Source of the DNA: Paenilisteria rustica
GTDB taxonomy: Bacteria; Bacillota; Bacilli; Lactobacillales; Listeriaceae
DNA length: 46,598 bases
Assembly: GCF_013820765.1 (NCBI RefSeq)
Contig: NZ_JABJVM010000022.1
Span: 1-46,598 of the forward strand
Direction of reading: 5' to 3'
A program made the translations under genes and the position numbers. Below the pieces are notes generated by a model. The model saw only the letters and a list, made by a program, of their open reading frames with translations. It had not been told where the DNA came from and did no database searches. Shown here one piece after another: positions 26,204 through 37,176 of the stretch (its first letter is position 1; each line of letters opens with the position of its first letter).

Positions 26204-28564
26204 ATGAAGAAACAAGTCGTGAGTTCATTAACAATTATATCTATTTTAGGGGCAAGTATTATAACACCATTCAACGTGCTTTCGGAAGCACCAGTAGAAG
26301 CAGCGGTACTATCCACAGCACCAAAGTATACTGCTCCAACAACACAAATGTCTTATTTGACGTTTACAAAAACGAATGTTTCTAACTATTTGCCAAAGAT
26401 TAGTTATAACGGCGTCTATTTGGTGATTGATATAACTAAATTGCCTAAGGGTTATGGCGTACAAACAAATCTCCCAGATGGAACAGTTGATAAGCAATAT
26501 TCAACAACAGCCGCGGGAGTAGCACAAAGCATATCGATCTATATGACCTACCAAGAATTTAGTAAAAATACGAGGATAAGTATCAATATAATCTCACCAG
26601 ATGGAAAGATAGTAGAACAAAATGATGCTGTTTTGACGGCGGCAGATTTTGTAGGCGACTTCGGAACTGGGCTTCAGGATTTTGGGCAAAAAGTCTATAA
26701 CCTGTATGAGAATACACTGTTTCTTCATCTAGCCGCAGGTATCACGCAAGCTGATATAGACACAGCATATGCCGCTGCACAGAATGTAGCATCCTCTTAT
26801 GAACGGGACCGTTTAATGGATCTTTTAGATACAATGCAGTGGGAATTCGACGATAACAATGCTCTAGCATTACAAAAACAATTTAACAATGCTAATGGAG
26901 CCGTTAGTGATTTATTTATTAATAATCTACAGACAAGTGGAGCTATTAAATCTACTGTCACACAAAACACAATTGATGCAGCGAAAGTTTTGGTAAATGA
27001 ATTAACAGATTCCGCGCAGAAAACAGCGTTGCTAGCAAATGTGCAACTAGCGCAAAGTCTTTTAAATAATGCTCAGCCAACGCCACCAGTATCAATAACG
27101 CCAGCACCAACACCAACATCTTCTTTTGTAGCAAGTAATGCAGTATCGGGGCTTTTTGCAAACAATAATCCAAGTACTAACGCCCTTAAATCGACAACAG
27201 ATCAACAAGCCATTGATGATGCACAAAAATTAGTAGATGGAGTTGCAGATGCAAGCGTAAGAGCAAATATGCAAGTAGCTATAGACCAAGCAAAAAATTT
27301 ACTGAAAATAAAAGATACGGCACTTGATTATAGTATAGTAGCAAACGCTGCAGATATCTCATCAACAGCAATCACAGGAACGGTAGGTAAAGGTATTACC
27401 AGTATACGTTTGGCGATTGATGGCGTAGTGAAGAAAAGCGGAAAAGTGGATACGGATGGCACATTCAGTATTGCAACAGATAACCTGATTACCCCAGGAG
27501 CCAAAGTAGAAGTAGTAGCATACAATGGTTCGTCTGAGGTAGCAAGAAAAACGGTTAATGTTAGTAATAATGCGAAGCCACTGGTTCCAGGAACAAATGA
27601 GTCACTAGCGAAGCAAATGGCAGCAACCGCAATACTAGCTCTATTCAAAGATAATGAGCCGAATACAAACGTACTCAACTCAAGCACAACTCAAAAAACC
27701 ATTGATTATGCTCAAAATTTGATTAACGTGGTTCAAGATGCAACTGTAAAAGCAAATATGCAAAAAGACTTGGATAAAGCACAAGGTTTATTAAATGCTT
27801 CTTACAACCTTACAGCGAACGATACAACGTTAAAAGCAGCGAGCATTACTGGAACGGTAGGAAGCGGAATCACGATTGTGCGTTTAGCGGTGGATGGAGT
27901 TGTGAAAAAGACTGGGAAAGTTAACGCAGACGGAACCTACACTATTGCAACAGATAATCTGCTCACAGCAGGAGCGAAAATCGAAGTAATAGGCTATGAA
28001 GTTACAACTGAGATAGCACGAAAAGCTGTTACTATTGTCAGTGATGAAAAGCCAGTCCTTGAAGGGATGACTGTGGATAATGAATCTATCAAAGGTTCTG
28101 TAACAGCAGGATCAGCGACAATTTTCCGTGTCAGCGTTAATGGTTTAGCTATTAAAACTGGTACGATTGCAACGGATGGTAAATTCCAATCGAGTATCGG
28201 AAAACAGGTAGCTGGAACCGTCATTAAGGTTGAAATTAAAGATAGTACGGGTAGTTACAGCACATCACGTGTAGCAAGTACAGTTGTTACGGGCTCAGCG
28301 ACAGTGAAACTAGCAGCACCAAAATTAAGTAAAATGGACGGCAACTATATTATAGGGACTGCACCAAAAGGGACAGAAAGTATCACGGTCTATGAAGATG
28401 GTGCAGCAGTCAGAGCGATGAATATTAGTTCTATGACTAGCAACCAAGATGGAAGTTTCACATTCAAAGTTTACGTTTCACCAGGTGCTTCAAGGATACA
28501 AGTTCAAGCGAAAAATAGTAATAAACTTATGACAAGTGACCTATCTGCAGCTTTTATTAAGTAA
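26204..28564 (+). CDS. Secreted adhesin-like protein, paralogue of the upstream gene
   Basis: From ATG 26204 (after GAAAGGGG) the protein is 786 residues; an in-frame ATG at 26159 has no ribosome site. A signal peptide (~1-35) is followed by an N-terminal domain of its own (~40-225) that I do not recognise. After it come two helical D-VI-like modules (~231-370) split by a proline-rich linker (PTPPVSITPAPTPTSS), an Ig-like module, a third helical module (~470-530) and three more Ig-like modules to the end. The last 250 residues are highly similar to the end of the 22601 protein (KMDGNYIIGTAPKGTESI). No anchor motif is seen. The two genes arose by duplication with a changed N-terminal domain, which may mean different ligands. 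Confidence 0.82.
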   Translation: MKKQVVSSLTIISILGASIITPFNVLSEAPVEAAVLSTAPKYTAPTTQMSYLTFTKTNVSNYLPKISYNGVYLVIDITKLPKGYGVQTNLPDGTVDKQYSTTAAGVAQSISIYMTYQEFSKNTRISINIISPDGKIVEQNDAVLTAADFVGDFGTGLQDFGQKVYNLYENTLFLHLAAGITQADIDTAYAAAQNVASSYERDRLMDLLDTMQWEFDDNNALALQKQFNNANGAVSDLFINNLQTSGAIKSTVTQNTIDAAKVLVNELTDSAQKTALLANVQLAQSLLNNAQPTPPVSITPAPTPTSSFVASNAVSGLFANNNPSTNALKSTTDQQAIDDAQKLVDGVADASVRANMQVAIDQAKNLLKIKDTALDYSIVANAADISSTAITGTVGKGITSIRLAIDGVVKKSGKVDTDGTFSIATDNLITPGAKVEVVAYNGSSEVARKTVNVSNNAKPLVPGTNESLAKQMAATAILALFKDNEPNTNVLNSSTTQKTIDYAQNLINVVQDATVKANMQKDLDKAQGLLNASYNLTANDTTLKAASITGTVGSGITIVRLAVDGVVKKTGKVNADGTYTIATDNLLTAGAKIEVIGYEVTTEIARKAVTIVSDEKPVLEGMTVDNESIKGSVTAGSATIFRVSVNGLAIKTGTIATDGKFQSSIGKQVAGTVIKVEIKDSTGSYSTSRVASTVVTGSATVKLAAPKLSKMDGNYIIGTAPKGTESITVYEDGAAVRAMNISSMTSNQDGSFTFKVYVSPGASRIQVQAKNSNKLMTSDLSAAFIK

Positions 28565-28572
28565 TAAATAGC

Positions 28573-28615
28573 AGCGGTGAGAGTCAATTTATGTTTCTCA
28601 GTGCTTGTCATTTTT
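28573..28615 (+). terminator. Probable terminator of the second adhesin gene
   Basis: AGCGGTGAGA pairs with TCTCAGTGCT (one mismatch, one wobble), followed by TGTCATTTTT. It lies directly after the stop codon. Confidence 0.55.
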
Positions 28616-28632
28616 AATCAGAGAATAAAATG

Positions 28633-28661
28633 AAAACCGCTGACTAGCTTCAGCGGTTTTT
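28633..28661. terminator. Bidirectional terminator between convergent genes
   Basis: AAAACCGCTGA and TCAGCGGTTTTT form an 11-bp stem around a six-base loop with T-runs in both directions. It separates the + strand adhesin gene from the minus-strand fghA-adhC operon. Confidence 0.82.
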
Positions 28662-28692
28662 GTAATGAAATCGTCGTAGAAAAAATCGGCAT

Positions 28693-28721
28693 AACTGGGC
28701 TATAAAAATCTTCCCCAGTTT

Positions 28722-28725
<4 letters not shown>
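28693..28725. terminator. Hairpin at the fghA stop codon
   Basis: AACTGGG (28693-28699) pairs with CCCAGTT (28714-28720), followed on + by TTTATA. It overlaps the fghA stop codon and can act with the neighbouring bidirectional terminator. Confidence 0.5.
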
Positions 28726-30753
<2,028 letters not shown>

Positions 30754-30898
30754 TCACTATATTGTCACTATTAAGGAGCTCAAAAACAGTGGTAGCGTAA
30801 AGTTGTTGCTATTAATGAGTCGGATATTTCTCTATGATAGTATATGTAGTGAAAATAATCATGTCACTGCAAAAAAATTGAAAAGAGGGAGCAAATAA

Positions 30899-33800
30899 AT
30901 GAATCAAGGGAAAATGAGAACAATTATCTTAGCAGTATTTTTAATTGCTGTAGTAGGTATTTTTAGTGCGGGTGGGCTAAAAGTAGACGCGGCAACAGTA
31001 AAAGAGAAGAAGTTATACACCTTAGAAAACCCAACTTGGATGAGAGCGCAAGGGTTATCAAAAGGTATCGATCATGATCGTCAAAACTTGGGCGTGATAC
31101 TTCCTAAAGGAGCGACAATCGAGATTAGACAAACGAATGCGGCCTATACTCAGAATTTGTCACTCGAATTATTGAACGATAATAATCAAACAGAAAGCTA
31201 TGCTACAGTAGGAAGTTCATGGGTGAAGGTAACGGCTAATAGCGAATCTGTGCCTTTCATACGAACTACTTTCACAAAAGATGCGCCCATCGTAGAGTAC
31301 AAAGTAAGCGATACGGCGATTGATTTGCCAATTTACAATCAAGGCGATAACGAGGCAGCATTTTTCAATAAATGGGATGAATCGAATGCTAGCTTTGGTT
31401 TAGTAGGCAATAAATATATCCAAATCCTTGTTCCTACTAAAGATAAAGCTTATCTGAAAAAAATGAATGACTTTACTTCAATAGATGGATTGCTAGCTTA
31501 TTATGACACGCTTTTTGAAACATACAGTAAACTTGAAGGACTTTCATTCACACCAGAAAAAGCGACGGATAAGAATATCGCTAACCGTTACTTTGCTAAA
31601 GCAGATAAAAAGGGAGCGGGAGCGGCATATTATGGCGGTTCTTATACGGCTCAGACAAGCGATTCCGTTGCTGGTTTCTGGCTTACAACAGGCTGGGGTG
31701 GGCTTCATGAGATTGGGCATGGATACCAAGGAAACTTTATGGGCGATTCGACATTTGGAACAGGAGAAGTATGGAATAACCTATATGCAGATAGTATGCA
31801 GAAGAAAATGCTCGGAACAGATTATTATAACGGCTGGCTCTATGGAGGAAATGTAACTGGACTAGAAGCTAAGTTTGAAAAAGATGTATTCACTGACAAG
31901 AAACCAGCGAGCAATTGGGATTTGCGTAGTAAGTTATACATATTAACATTGATGAAGGATAAGGCGGGCGACGACGCATTTACGCATTTCAATCAAGCGT
32001 ACCGCGCGGCATCAAACGCGAAAACAGTTCCAACAAATGCTCAACTACTAGATTTAATGAGCAAATATTTTGGAGAAACAAGTCACTATAATTTCACGCC
32101 TTACTTGGAATTTGTTCAAGGACCGATGTCGGCGAAACAAAAGGCAGAGAATCTATATTCTGGCAACAAAGCCGTTTATCCGCTTGCGGCTCTGCTTTCA
32201 GGCGATAACTTGAAAAAGGCACGCAAAGACATCAACCTAGACAGCAAATGGGGATTGGTGAGTAACGACCAACTTGGAAAATACAAACTAAATAACACTG
32301 CGACAATCGAATTTGCAATCAATGATTTCACACAGCTAAAAGGGAAGACGTTACGCATTAAAGATGGCGCTGACGTACTACGCGAAATCAAGATTACAGC
32401 GCCAACGATGACGATTAAAAATATGCCAGTTGGGATTTATTCATTAGATATTCCAACAGGAGTTAACCGTTTTTATGAACCATCAACAAATTATTTAGCA
32501 GTTTCTGATCGTGAAAATACGACGACAATTACAATGAATGAGCTTCAAACATCAGACATCGCGGCACAAAAAATGATTTTTAAAGGACTAGGCGACGGCA
32601 TTTTTGCTATTGCGACGGTTGATCCTGAGAAAGGTAGTCTAAATTTGAATGTCACAAGTAGTTCGCCACATTCTTACTTCACGAGTGAATATGCATCGAT
32701 TGAAGTGCTAAACGAACAGGGTGAATCGGTATTCAAGCACGTGATGAACGGTAGTAACACGGAGATTGGTAATTTTGATACGATAATCAAACCAGGCTAT
32801 ACGATTAAAATCATGCATAAAGAGCCAAGCCGTTTCAACATTCAAGACGGAGCTTCCAAACTAACGAATATGTCTATGAATCAAACTTTTAAAGTGACGA
32901 AATACGGTTTAGTAAGTGACGTTACCGGCGTAACAGCCCAAGATGCACTAGCAAACTTTAAAGAGAAATTAGTCACAGCAGCAGAATTTATTCGCAACGA
33001 TAGCAATATCAAGGATGAAGATAACGCGAATCCAAAAACAAAGCTTAGAAAAGCAATAGATTATTTAGCAGATACAGACACAGATAAAATCAAATATCAA
33101 CAAGATTATGCAGATATACTAGCATCTAAAAATGACAATACACCAATGATTCTGAGCGGAGATCACTTCAAGTTCCAAATGAACGGTTTAGGTGACTGGA
33201 ATTTTGCGAATCTACGTATTGATTTAGAAACAAATAAAGCAACAATCACGCAAAATGCTGGCGAACCACATTGGTATTTTGCTGGAACATACGCAACGGT
33301 GAAAATTACGAATAGCAAAGGAAAAGAAGTTTTTGCGAAGGATTTTAACGGTCGTGGAAATGTTGCGGCATCAGAAAATAATGTGAACATTGCAGTCGGC
33401 GATTTCATTACAGTAACACACCAAGAATCGGCCGGACGTTTGATTGCAACGAACGAGCAAACGGGCGAACGATACGAAACATACCAGGAAGCGACGTATC
33501 TTGTCACAGCAGACGGACTTAAAAAAGTAGCAACTACAACAATACCAAAACCGAATCCAAATGAGTTCACAGGACAAAATTTCGAATTTAAATTTAACGG
33601 CTTAGGCGATTGGAATTTTGCGTCGATGACTTTAGATTTAACGAACAAGAAAATGCAAGTGAAACAAAATGCTGGTGAGCCGCACTGGTACATTGACGAC
33701 ACATATGCATCGATTAAACTACATGATTCACGTGGAAAACTTGTGTATACGAAGGACTTCAAAGGTCGTGGAAATGTAGCGAGTTCTCTCGATAATCTGA

Positions 33801-34786
33801 AAATCGATCAAGGCTATTACATCACAATTATGCATTGGGAAAATCAAAACAGATTGCTGTTTACTAATCTAGATACGAAAGAAGCCTATGCAACGGGCAA
33901 ACAAGTAACGTATAAAGTGACATCTGATGGACTGCTAAAAGTAACAGAGGACAGTATTCCAAAGCCAAGTTTAGCTGACGTTGATGGCGATTTGTTCACG
34001 TATAAATTCCTTGGACTCGGTGACTGGAATTTCGCGAACTTGTCCGTAGACTTGTCGCAGATGGAATTAACATTTGCAAAAAAAGCTGGACAGCCACATG
34101 TGTATTTTGGCAAAACGGAACCATATGCAACGATTCAAGCGAAAGATCAAGATGGTAGCGAAGTTTATAGCTATACGATGATTGGCAATGAAAATCTTGG
34201 AACGGTGCTCAAGAAAATCAAATTAGAGCAAGGTTACTACCTGATTATCAATCACCGCGAAGCTAATGGACGTTTGAAAATGACAGTGGACAACGTGGCG
34301 CAAGCTGGTTTACCCACTCAAAACGTGTATCAAATCGGAGAAAATGGTTTGGTGAAGAAGGCACTGGCGGATATTCCGATGCCAACTCGTTTTACCAAAT
34401 CTAAGCTATACAGCGATAATATTGATTTTGCATTCAAAGGGTTGAGTGACAATCAATTTGCAATACTTCATCTAGATAAAGCGAAGAATATGATGCATAT
34501 GGAGATCAAAGCAGTGAAGCCACATACTTATTTTTCAACAGCTTATGCGAGTATTGAAGTAAGTGATGATGCCGGGAAAATTGTATACTCGAAGGATTTC
34601 ATCGGGAATGTGACGCAAAAGGCAGAAACGCTAGATATTCCAATTAAAGATGGCTACACAATGAAGGTGAATCATCAAGAGCCAGGGGGGCGCCTCGTTG
34701 TGACAGATAGCGCGACGAAAGAAAGATATAAAATGGCAGTACAGAATGAATATCTTGTCGTTGCTAATGGTTTAATAGCTCAATAA
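30899..34786 (+). CDS. Secreted M60/enhancin-family metallopeptidase with five carbohydrate-binding-like repeats
   Basis: 1295 residues with a signal peptide (~1-31, ending KVDA). The peptidase domain has HEIGH at residues 270-274 and a downstream Glu290 in GTGEVWNN, the HExxH(n)E gluzincin zinc site of the M60/viral-enhancin family, which cleaves mucin-type glycoproteins. The second half holds five repeats starting near residues 559, 757, 895, 1033 and 1175. Each has a G-L-G/S-D core (GLGDWNFAN in the middle three), then P-H-x-Y-F, Y-A-x-I-x-V, Y-I/T-I-x-H and G-R-L, resembling the putative mucin/carbohydrate-binding module that accompanies enhancin proteins. No sortase or membrane anchor is seen. 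A role in degrading host or environmental mucins is the likely reading. ATG 30899 follows AGAGGGAG. Confidence 0.85.
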   Translation: MNQGKMRTIILAVFLIAVVGIFSAGGLKVDAATVKEKKLYTLENPTWMRAQGLSKGIDHDRQNLGVILPKGATIEIRQTNAAYTQNLSLELLNDNNQTESYATVGSSWVKVTANSESVPFIRTTFTKDAPIVEYKVSDTAIDLPIYNQGDNEAAFFNKWDESNASFGLVGNKYIQILVPTKDKAYLKKMNDFTSIDGLLAYYDTLFETYSKLEGLSFTPEKATDKNIANRYFAKADKKGAGAAYYGGSYTAQTSDSVAGFWLTTGWGGLHEIGHGYQGNFMGDSTFGTGEVWNNLYADSMQKKMLGTDYYNGWLYGGNVTGLEAKFEKDVFTDKKPASNWDLRSKLYILTLMKDKAGDDAFTHFNQAYRAASNAKTVPTNAQLLDLMSKYFGETSHYNFTPYLEFVQGPMSAKQKAENLYSGNKAVYPLAALLSGDNLKKARKDINLDSKWGLVSNDQLGKYKLNNTATIEFAINDFTQLKGKTLRIKDGADVLREIKITAPTMTIKNMPVGIYSLDIPTGVNRFYEPSTNYLAVSDRENTTTITMNELQTSDIAAQKMIFKGLGDGIFAIATVDPEKGSLNLNVTSSSPHSYFTSEYASIEVLNEQGESVFKHVMNGSNTEIGNFDTIIKPGYTIKIMHKEPSRFNIQDGASKLTNMSMNQTFKVTKYGLVSDVTGVTAQDALANFKEKLVTAAEFIRNDSNIKDEDNANPKTKLRKAIDYLADTDTDKIKYQQDYADILASKNDNTPMILSGDHFKFQMNGLGDWNFANLRIDLETNKATITQNAGEPHWYFAGTYATVKITNSKGKEVFAKDFNGRGNVAASENNVNIAVGDFITVTHQESAGRLIATNEQTGERYETYQEATYLVTADGLKKVATTTIPKPNPNEFTGQNFEFKFNGLGDWNFASMTLDLTNKKMQVKQNAGEPHWYIDDTYASIKLHDSRGKLVYTKDFKGRGNVASSLDNLKIDQGYYITIMHWENQNRLLFTNLDTKEAYATGKQVTYKVTSDGLLKVTEDSIPKPSLADVDGDLFTYKFLGLGDWNFANLSVDLSQMELTFAKKAGQPHVYFGKTEPYATIQAKDQDGSEVYSYTMIGNENLGTVLKKIKLEQGYYLIINHREANGRLKMTVDNVAQAGLPTQNVYQIGENGLVKKALADIPMPTRFTKSKLYSDNIDFAFKGLSDNQFAILHLDKAKNMMHMEIKAVKPHTYFSTAYASIEVSDDAGKIVYSKDFIGNVTQKAETLDIPIKDGYTMKVNHQEPGGRLVVTDSATKERYKMAVQNEYLVVANGLIAQ

Positions 34787-34795
34787 AATAGAGAT

Positions 34796-34827
34796 GGTGG
34801 GAAGTGATGCTGCTTCCTGCCGTTTTT
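34796..34827 (+). terminator. Terminator of the M60 peptidase gene
   Basis: GGTGGGAAG pairs with CTTCCTGCC (two wobbles), followed by GTTTTTCT, just after the stop codon. Confidence 0.75.
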
Positions 34828-34933
34828 CTATTCACAAAACTGTAACACATGCCATTACGAGAGAAACGAAATCTGAAGAAAACAGTCTGGTCTATTCGAC
34901 ATAATAAAGGAAGAAGGAGAGGAGGCTAAAATA

Positions 34934-35239
34934 TTGAAAACAATAACTTGGCGAACGAAAATAGGTTTTCGTTTTACTATTGCCGGTATATTTTTACTCG
35001 CGCTATCTTTGGTAGTAGGAACATTTTTTAATAGTAGCTCAGATATATTTTTATTTCGAATAGGTGCTGGAATTTGTATAACGGTATTTTTGATAGGCTA
35101 TATTAGCAGCTTTTTGAGTATTGTTTCGAGGCAAGAAAAACGCTCGACAGGAATAATTACGCTCTTTGTGATTGGGTCGTTGGTTATTCTCTGGATAGGC
35201 AGTGTGCTATATTTAGGAACGACTGGTTTTTATGATTGA
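34934..35239 (+). CDS. Small membrane protein of unknown function
   Basis: A 101-residue protein with three clear hydrophobic helices, at about residues 13-30, 39-62 and 74-95, and a basic segment RQEKRS between the second and third. Start is TTG 34934 after GAGGAGGC, which is a strong ribosome site. It stands alone between two terminators. I do not recognise the family. Nothing in its neighbours indicates a role. Confidence 0.68.
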   Translation: MKTITWRTKIGFRFTIAGIFLLALSLVVGTFFNSSSDIFLFRIGAGICITVFLIGYISSFLSIVSRQEKRSTGIITLFVIGSLVILWIGSVLYLGTTGFYD

Positions 35240-35243
35240 CTGG

Positions 35244-35285
35244 AAAGTGGAGATTCGAGGGCTAAACCTTGACTCCGCTTTTTTT
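35244..35285 (+). terminator. Terminator overlapping the gntK promoter
   Basis: AAAGTGGAG pairs with CTCCGCTTT, with an inner TCGAGG/CCTTGA stem, followed by TTTTTT. It ends the transcript of the small membrane protein gene. The right arm includes the -35 element of the next promoter. Confidence 0.82.
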
Positions 35286-35296
35286 ATCGTTATAAT
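35269..35296 (+). promoter_or_regulatory. Predicted sigma-A promoter of the gluconate kinase gene
   Basis: TTGACT (35269-35274) and TATAAT (35291-35296) with 16 bases between. The -35 lies inside the hairpin of the preceding terminator, so the intergenic space is used twice. Confidence 0.7.
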
Positions 35297-35331
35297 TGGG
35301 GACAAATGAGGAAAAATTGAGGGTGACGTGG

Positions 35332-36876
35332 ATGGGAAATGTGGTTTATGTAATGGGCGTCGATATTGGGACGACGAGCACGAAAGCGGTGATTTTTGAT
35401 GCGAGTGGGGAGCTGGTGGCGCGGGAATCGCGAGGCTATCCGTTATTGACGAATGATTTGGGAATGGCGGAGCAGGAGCCGCGCGTGATTCTGGATGCGG
35501 TTGTGGATGCGATTCGGGCTGTGATTGAGACGGCGGGCGTGGACGCGCAAGCTTTGCGGGCGATTTCTTTTAGCGCCGCGATGCATAGTTTGATTGCGGT
35601 GGACGCGGACGGTGAACCGTTGACGAATTGCATCACGTGGGCGGATCAGCGCAGCGGTGAGGCTTTGGAACGTCGAAAACGCGATTTTTACTTGAACCAA
35701 GTTTATGAGAAAACGGGGACGCCGATTCATCCGATGAGCCCTTTCGCGAAACTCTGCTGGTTGCACGATGATTTTCCGGATGTCGTGGCGAAAACGGCTC
35801 AGTATATCGGGATAAAAAGTTATGTTTGGCACGCGCTGTTCGGCGAATATGTGATTGACGAGGCGTCGGCTTCCGCATCAGGACTCTACAATATGTTGAC
35901 CCATGACTGGGAGTCGCTCGCGCTCGACATTACGCAAATAACAGCATCACAATTGCCAAAAGTAGTCGCAGAATCGCACGCCTTCCAAGGTATCCGGCCA
36001 GCGTGGAAAGAAGCGCTCGGCGTCATCGCAGAAGACACACTTTTCATCGTGGGAAGCAGTGACGGCGCGCTTGCCAATGTCGGCATAGGTTCCGTCGGCG
36101 AACACGATGTCACGCTCACCGTCGGAACAAGTGGTGCCGTTCGCAAACTCACAAAAACGTATCACGTCGACGATTGGCAGCGAACATTTTGCTACGGCGT
36201 CGCGAACGGCTACTTCGTACAAGGCGGCGCAGTAAACAATGGCGGTGCCGTCCTCGCCTGGGGACTAGAACAATTCGGCACAGACGCCGAGCGCGCGGCA
36301 AACGATTTCACCGGATTCATCAATAGCACCATCCAAACACCACCCGGCGCAAACGGTCTCCTTTTCCAACCCTATTTACTAGGCGAACGCGCGCCCTATT
36401 GGACCGACCAAATCCGCGGAAGCTTCGTCGGACTCACCATTAACCACAAACGCGCCCACTTCATCCGCGCCATTTTAGAAGGCATCGCGTTTAATTTAGC
36501 ACACGTTTACGAAGTGATGAGCGACCCACACGACAAAATTCACGTCACCGGAGGCCTCTCCCAACATCCCGTTTGGTGCCAACTCGTCGCCGATGTTTTC
36601 GACCGCGAAGTCATCGTGCCCCACACAATCGAAGGCTCAAGTCTAGGCGCCGCAATCATTGCCCTGCATACATTGAAAATTTTGCCAACACTCGAACTCC
36701 CGAAAAAAATACCACCAAGGCACATTTACCAACCAAATCCTGAGAACGTCGCGATTTATAAAGAACTCCAACCGATTTTCCAACAAATCACGACCCAGCT
36801 AATGGGAAGTTACGAGCGCCTAATTGACTGGCAAAAAAGTCAAGTAAATGGTAAGATAGAAACAAATAACAGATAA
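35332..36876 (+). CDS. gntK: FGGY-family gluconate kinase
   Basis: 514 residues from ATG 35332, six bases after GAGGGTGA. The N-terminal phosphate-binding loop is GVDIGTTSTKAVIF (Asp11), and WADQRSGE is the substrate-side motif. The second half has GSSDGALANVGIG, TVGTSGAVR and LGERAPYWTDQIRGSFVGL, a pattern characteristic of gluconokinases in Firmicutes. The reaction is ATP-dependent phosphorylation of gluconate to 6-phosphogluconate. No gluconate permease gene is adjacent. Other FGGY kinases (xylulose) are a less likely alternative. The codon composition is GC-rich compared with the neighbours, as in fghA-adhC. Confidence 0.87.
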   Translation: MGNVVYVMGVDIGTTSTKAVIFDASGELVARESRGYPLLTNDLGMAEQEPRVILDAVVDAIRAVIETAGVDAQALRAISFSAAMHSLIAVDADGEPLTNCITWADQRSGEALERRKRDFYLNQVYEKTGTPIHPMSPFAKLCWLHDDFPDVVAKTAQYIGIKSYVWHALFGEYVIDEASASASGLYNMLTHDWESLALDITQITASQLPKVVAESHAFQGIRPAWKEALGVIAEDTLFIVGSSDGALANVGIGSVGEHDVTLTVGTSGAVRKLTKTYHVDDWQRTFCYGVANGYFVQGGAVNNGGAVLAWGLEQFGTDAERAANDFTGFINSTIQTPPGANGLLFQPYLLGERAPYWTDQIRGSFVGLTINHKRAHFIRAILEGIAFNLAHVYEVMSDPHDKIHVTGGLSQHPVWCQLVADVFDREVIVPHTIEGSSLGAAIIALHTLKILPTLELPKKIPPRHIYQPNPENVAIYKELQPIFQQITTQLMGSYERLIDWQKSQVNGKIETNNR

Positions 36877-36915
36877 AGCGCGCATCGGAGGCAAAAAAAA
36901 CGTGGGGTGATTCGA

Positions 36916-37017
36916 ATGAACCGCAAATTAGTATGGACGCTAATCATTTTAGTGGGAATTTGTCTTTTAGGGACATTGATTGCAGTATTGGCAAACTTAT
37001 TTTATTTCAACGCATAA
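36916..37017 (+). CDS. 33-residue hydrophobic peptide
   Basis: A short reading frame from ATG 36916, preceded by GTGGGGTGA, to TAA 37015-37017. The product starts MNRKLVWTL and then forms one hydrophobic helix with a short polar end (FYFNA). It lies 39 bases after gntK and is directly followed by a terminator whose stem begins at its stop codon, so it is probably the last gene of the gntK transcript. Too short for family assignment; a single-span membrane peptide is predicted. Confidence 0.55.
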   Translation: MNRKLVWTLIILVGICLLGTLIAVLANLFYFNA

Positions 37018-37042
37018 AAAACTGGCCTCGGCCAGTTTTTTT
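37016..37042 (+). terminator. Terminator after gntK and the small peptide gene
   Basis: AAAAACTGGC and GCCAGTTTTT form a ten-pair stem around CTCG, ending in a T-run. Confidence 0.88.
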
Positions 37043-37058
37043 GATTCCCGATTTTTAT

Positions 37059-37087
37059 TTTACGAATCCCGATTTCTATGATATACT
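37059..37087 (+). promoter_or_regulatory. Predicted promoter of the Fst-type antitoxin RNA
   Basis: TTTACG (37059-37064) and TATACT (37082-37087) are 17 bases apart. The start point would be near 37094, giving a transcript of about 70 bases to the terminator at 37125-37163. Confidence 0.5.
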
Positions 37088-37093
37088 TAAGTC

Positions 37094-37163
37094 AGTTGAT
37101 GTTGAACATGATGATACCAATAGTGAAACCCCTATCTCGGGCGTGAGATAGGGGTTTCTTTTG
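37094..37163 (+). ncRNA. Predicted antisense antitoxin RNA of the Fst-like module
   Basis: No reading frame of use is present; a promoter and terminator bracket about 70 bases, close to the 66 bases known for the RNAII antitoxin of the Enterococcus par/fst locus. It faces the toxin gene (convergent). The elements TGTTG and TGATGAT occur in the same order here (37100-37104, 37109-37115) and across the toxin start region (37264-37268, 37269-37275). The two opposed RNAs would therefore be complementary at both, as with the DRa/DRb repeats of par. Boundaries are predictions. Confidence 0.5.
37125..37163 (+). terminator. Terminator shared by the antitoxin RNA and possibly the toxin mRNA
   Basis: GAAACCCCTATCTC (37125-37138) pairs perfectly with GAGATAGGGGTTTC (37145-37158), followed by TTTTG on +. 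The toxin transcript from the other strand runs into the same stem, though its tail is less T-rich. Confidence 0.85.
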
Positions 37164-37176
37164 TTAGATTCACCGT

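Noticed and set aside
22601-28564. Cell-wall anchoring of the two large adhesins by sortase
   Set aside because: No LPXTG-like motif, hydrophobic segment or basic tail is present at either C-terminus.
33163-33762. Minus-strand open frame of 199 codons within the M60 gene
   Set aside because: Antisense to the repeated modules, with no ribosome site or recognisable domain.
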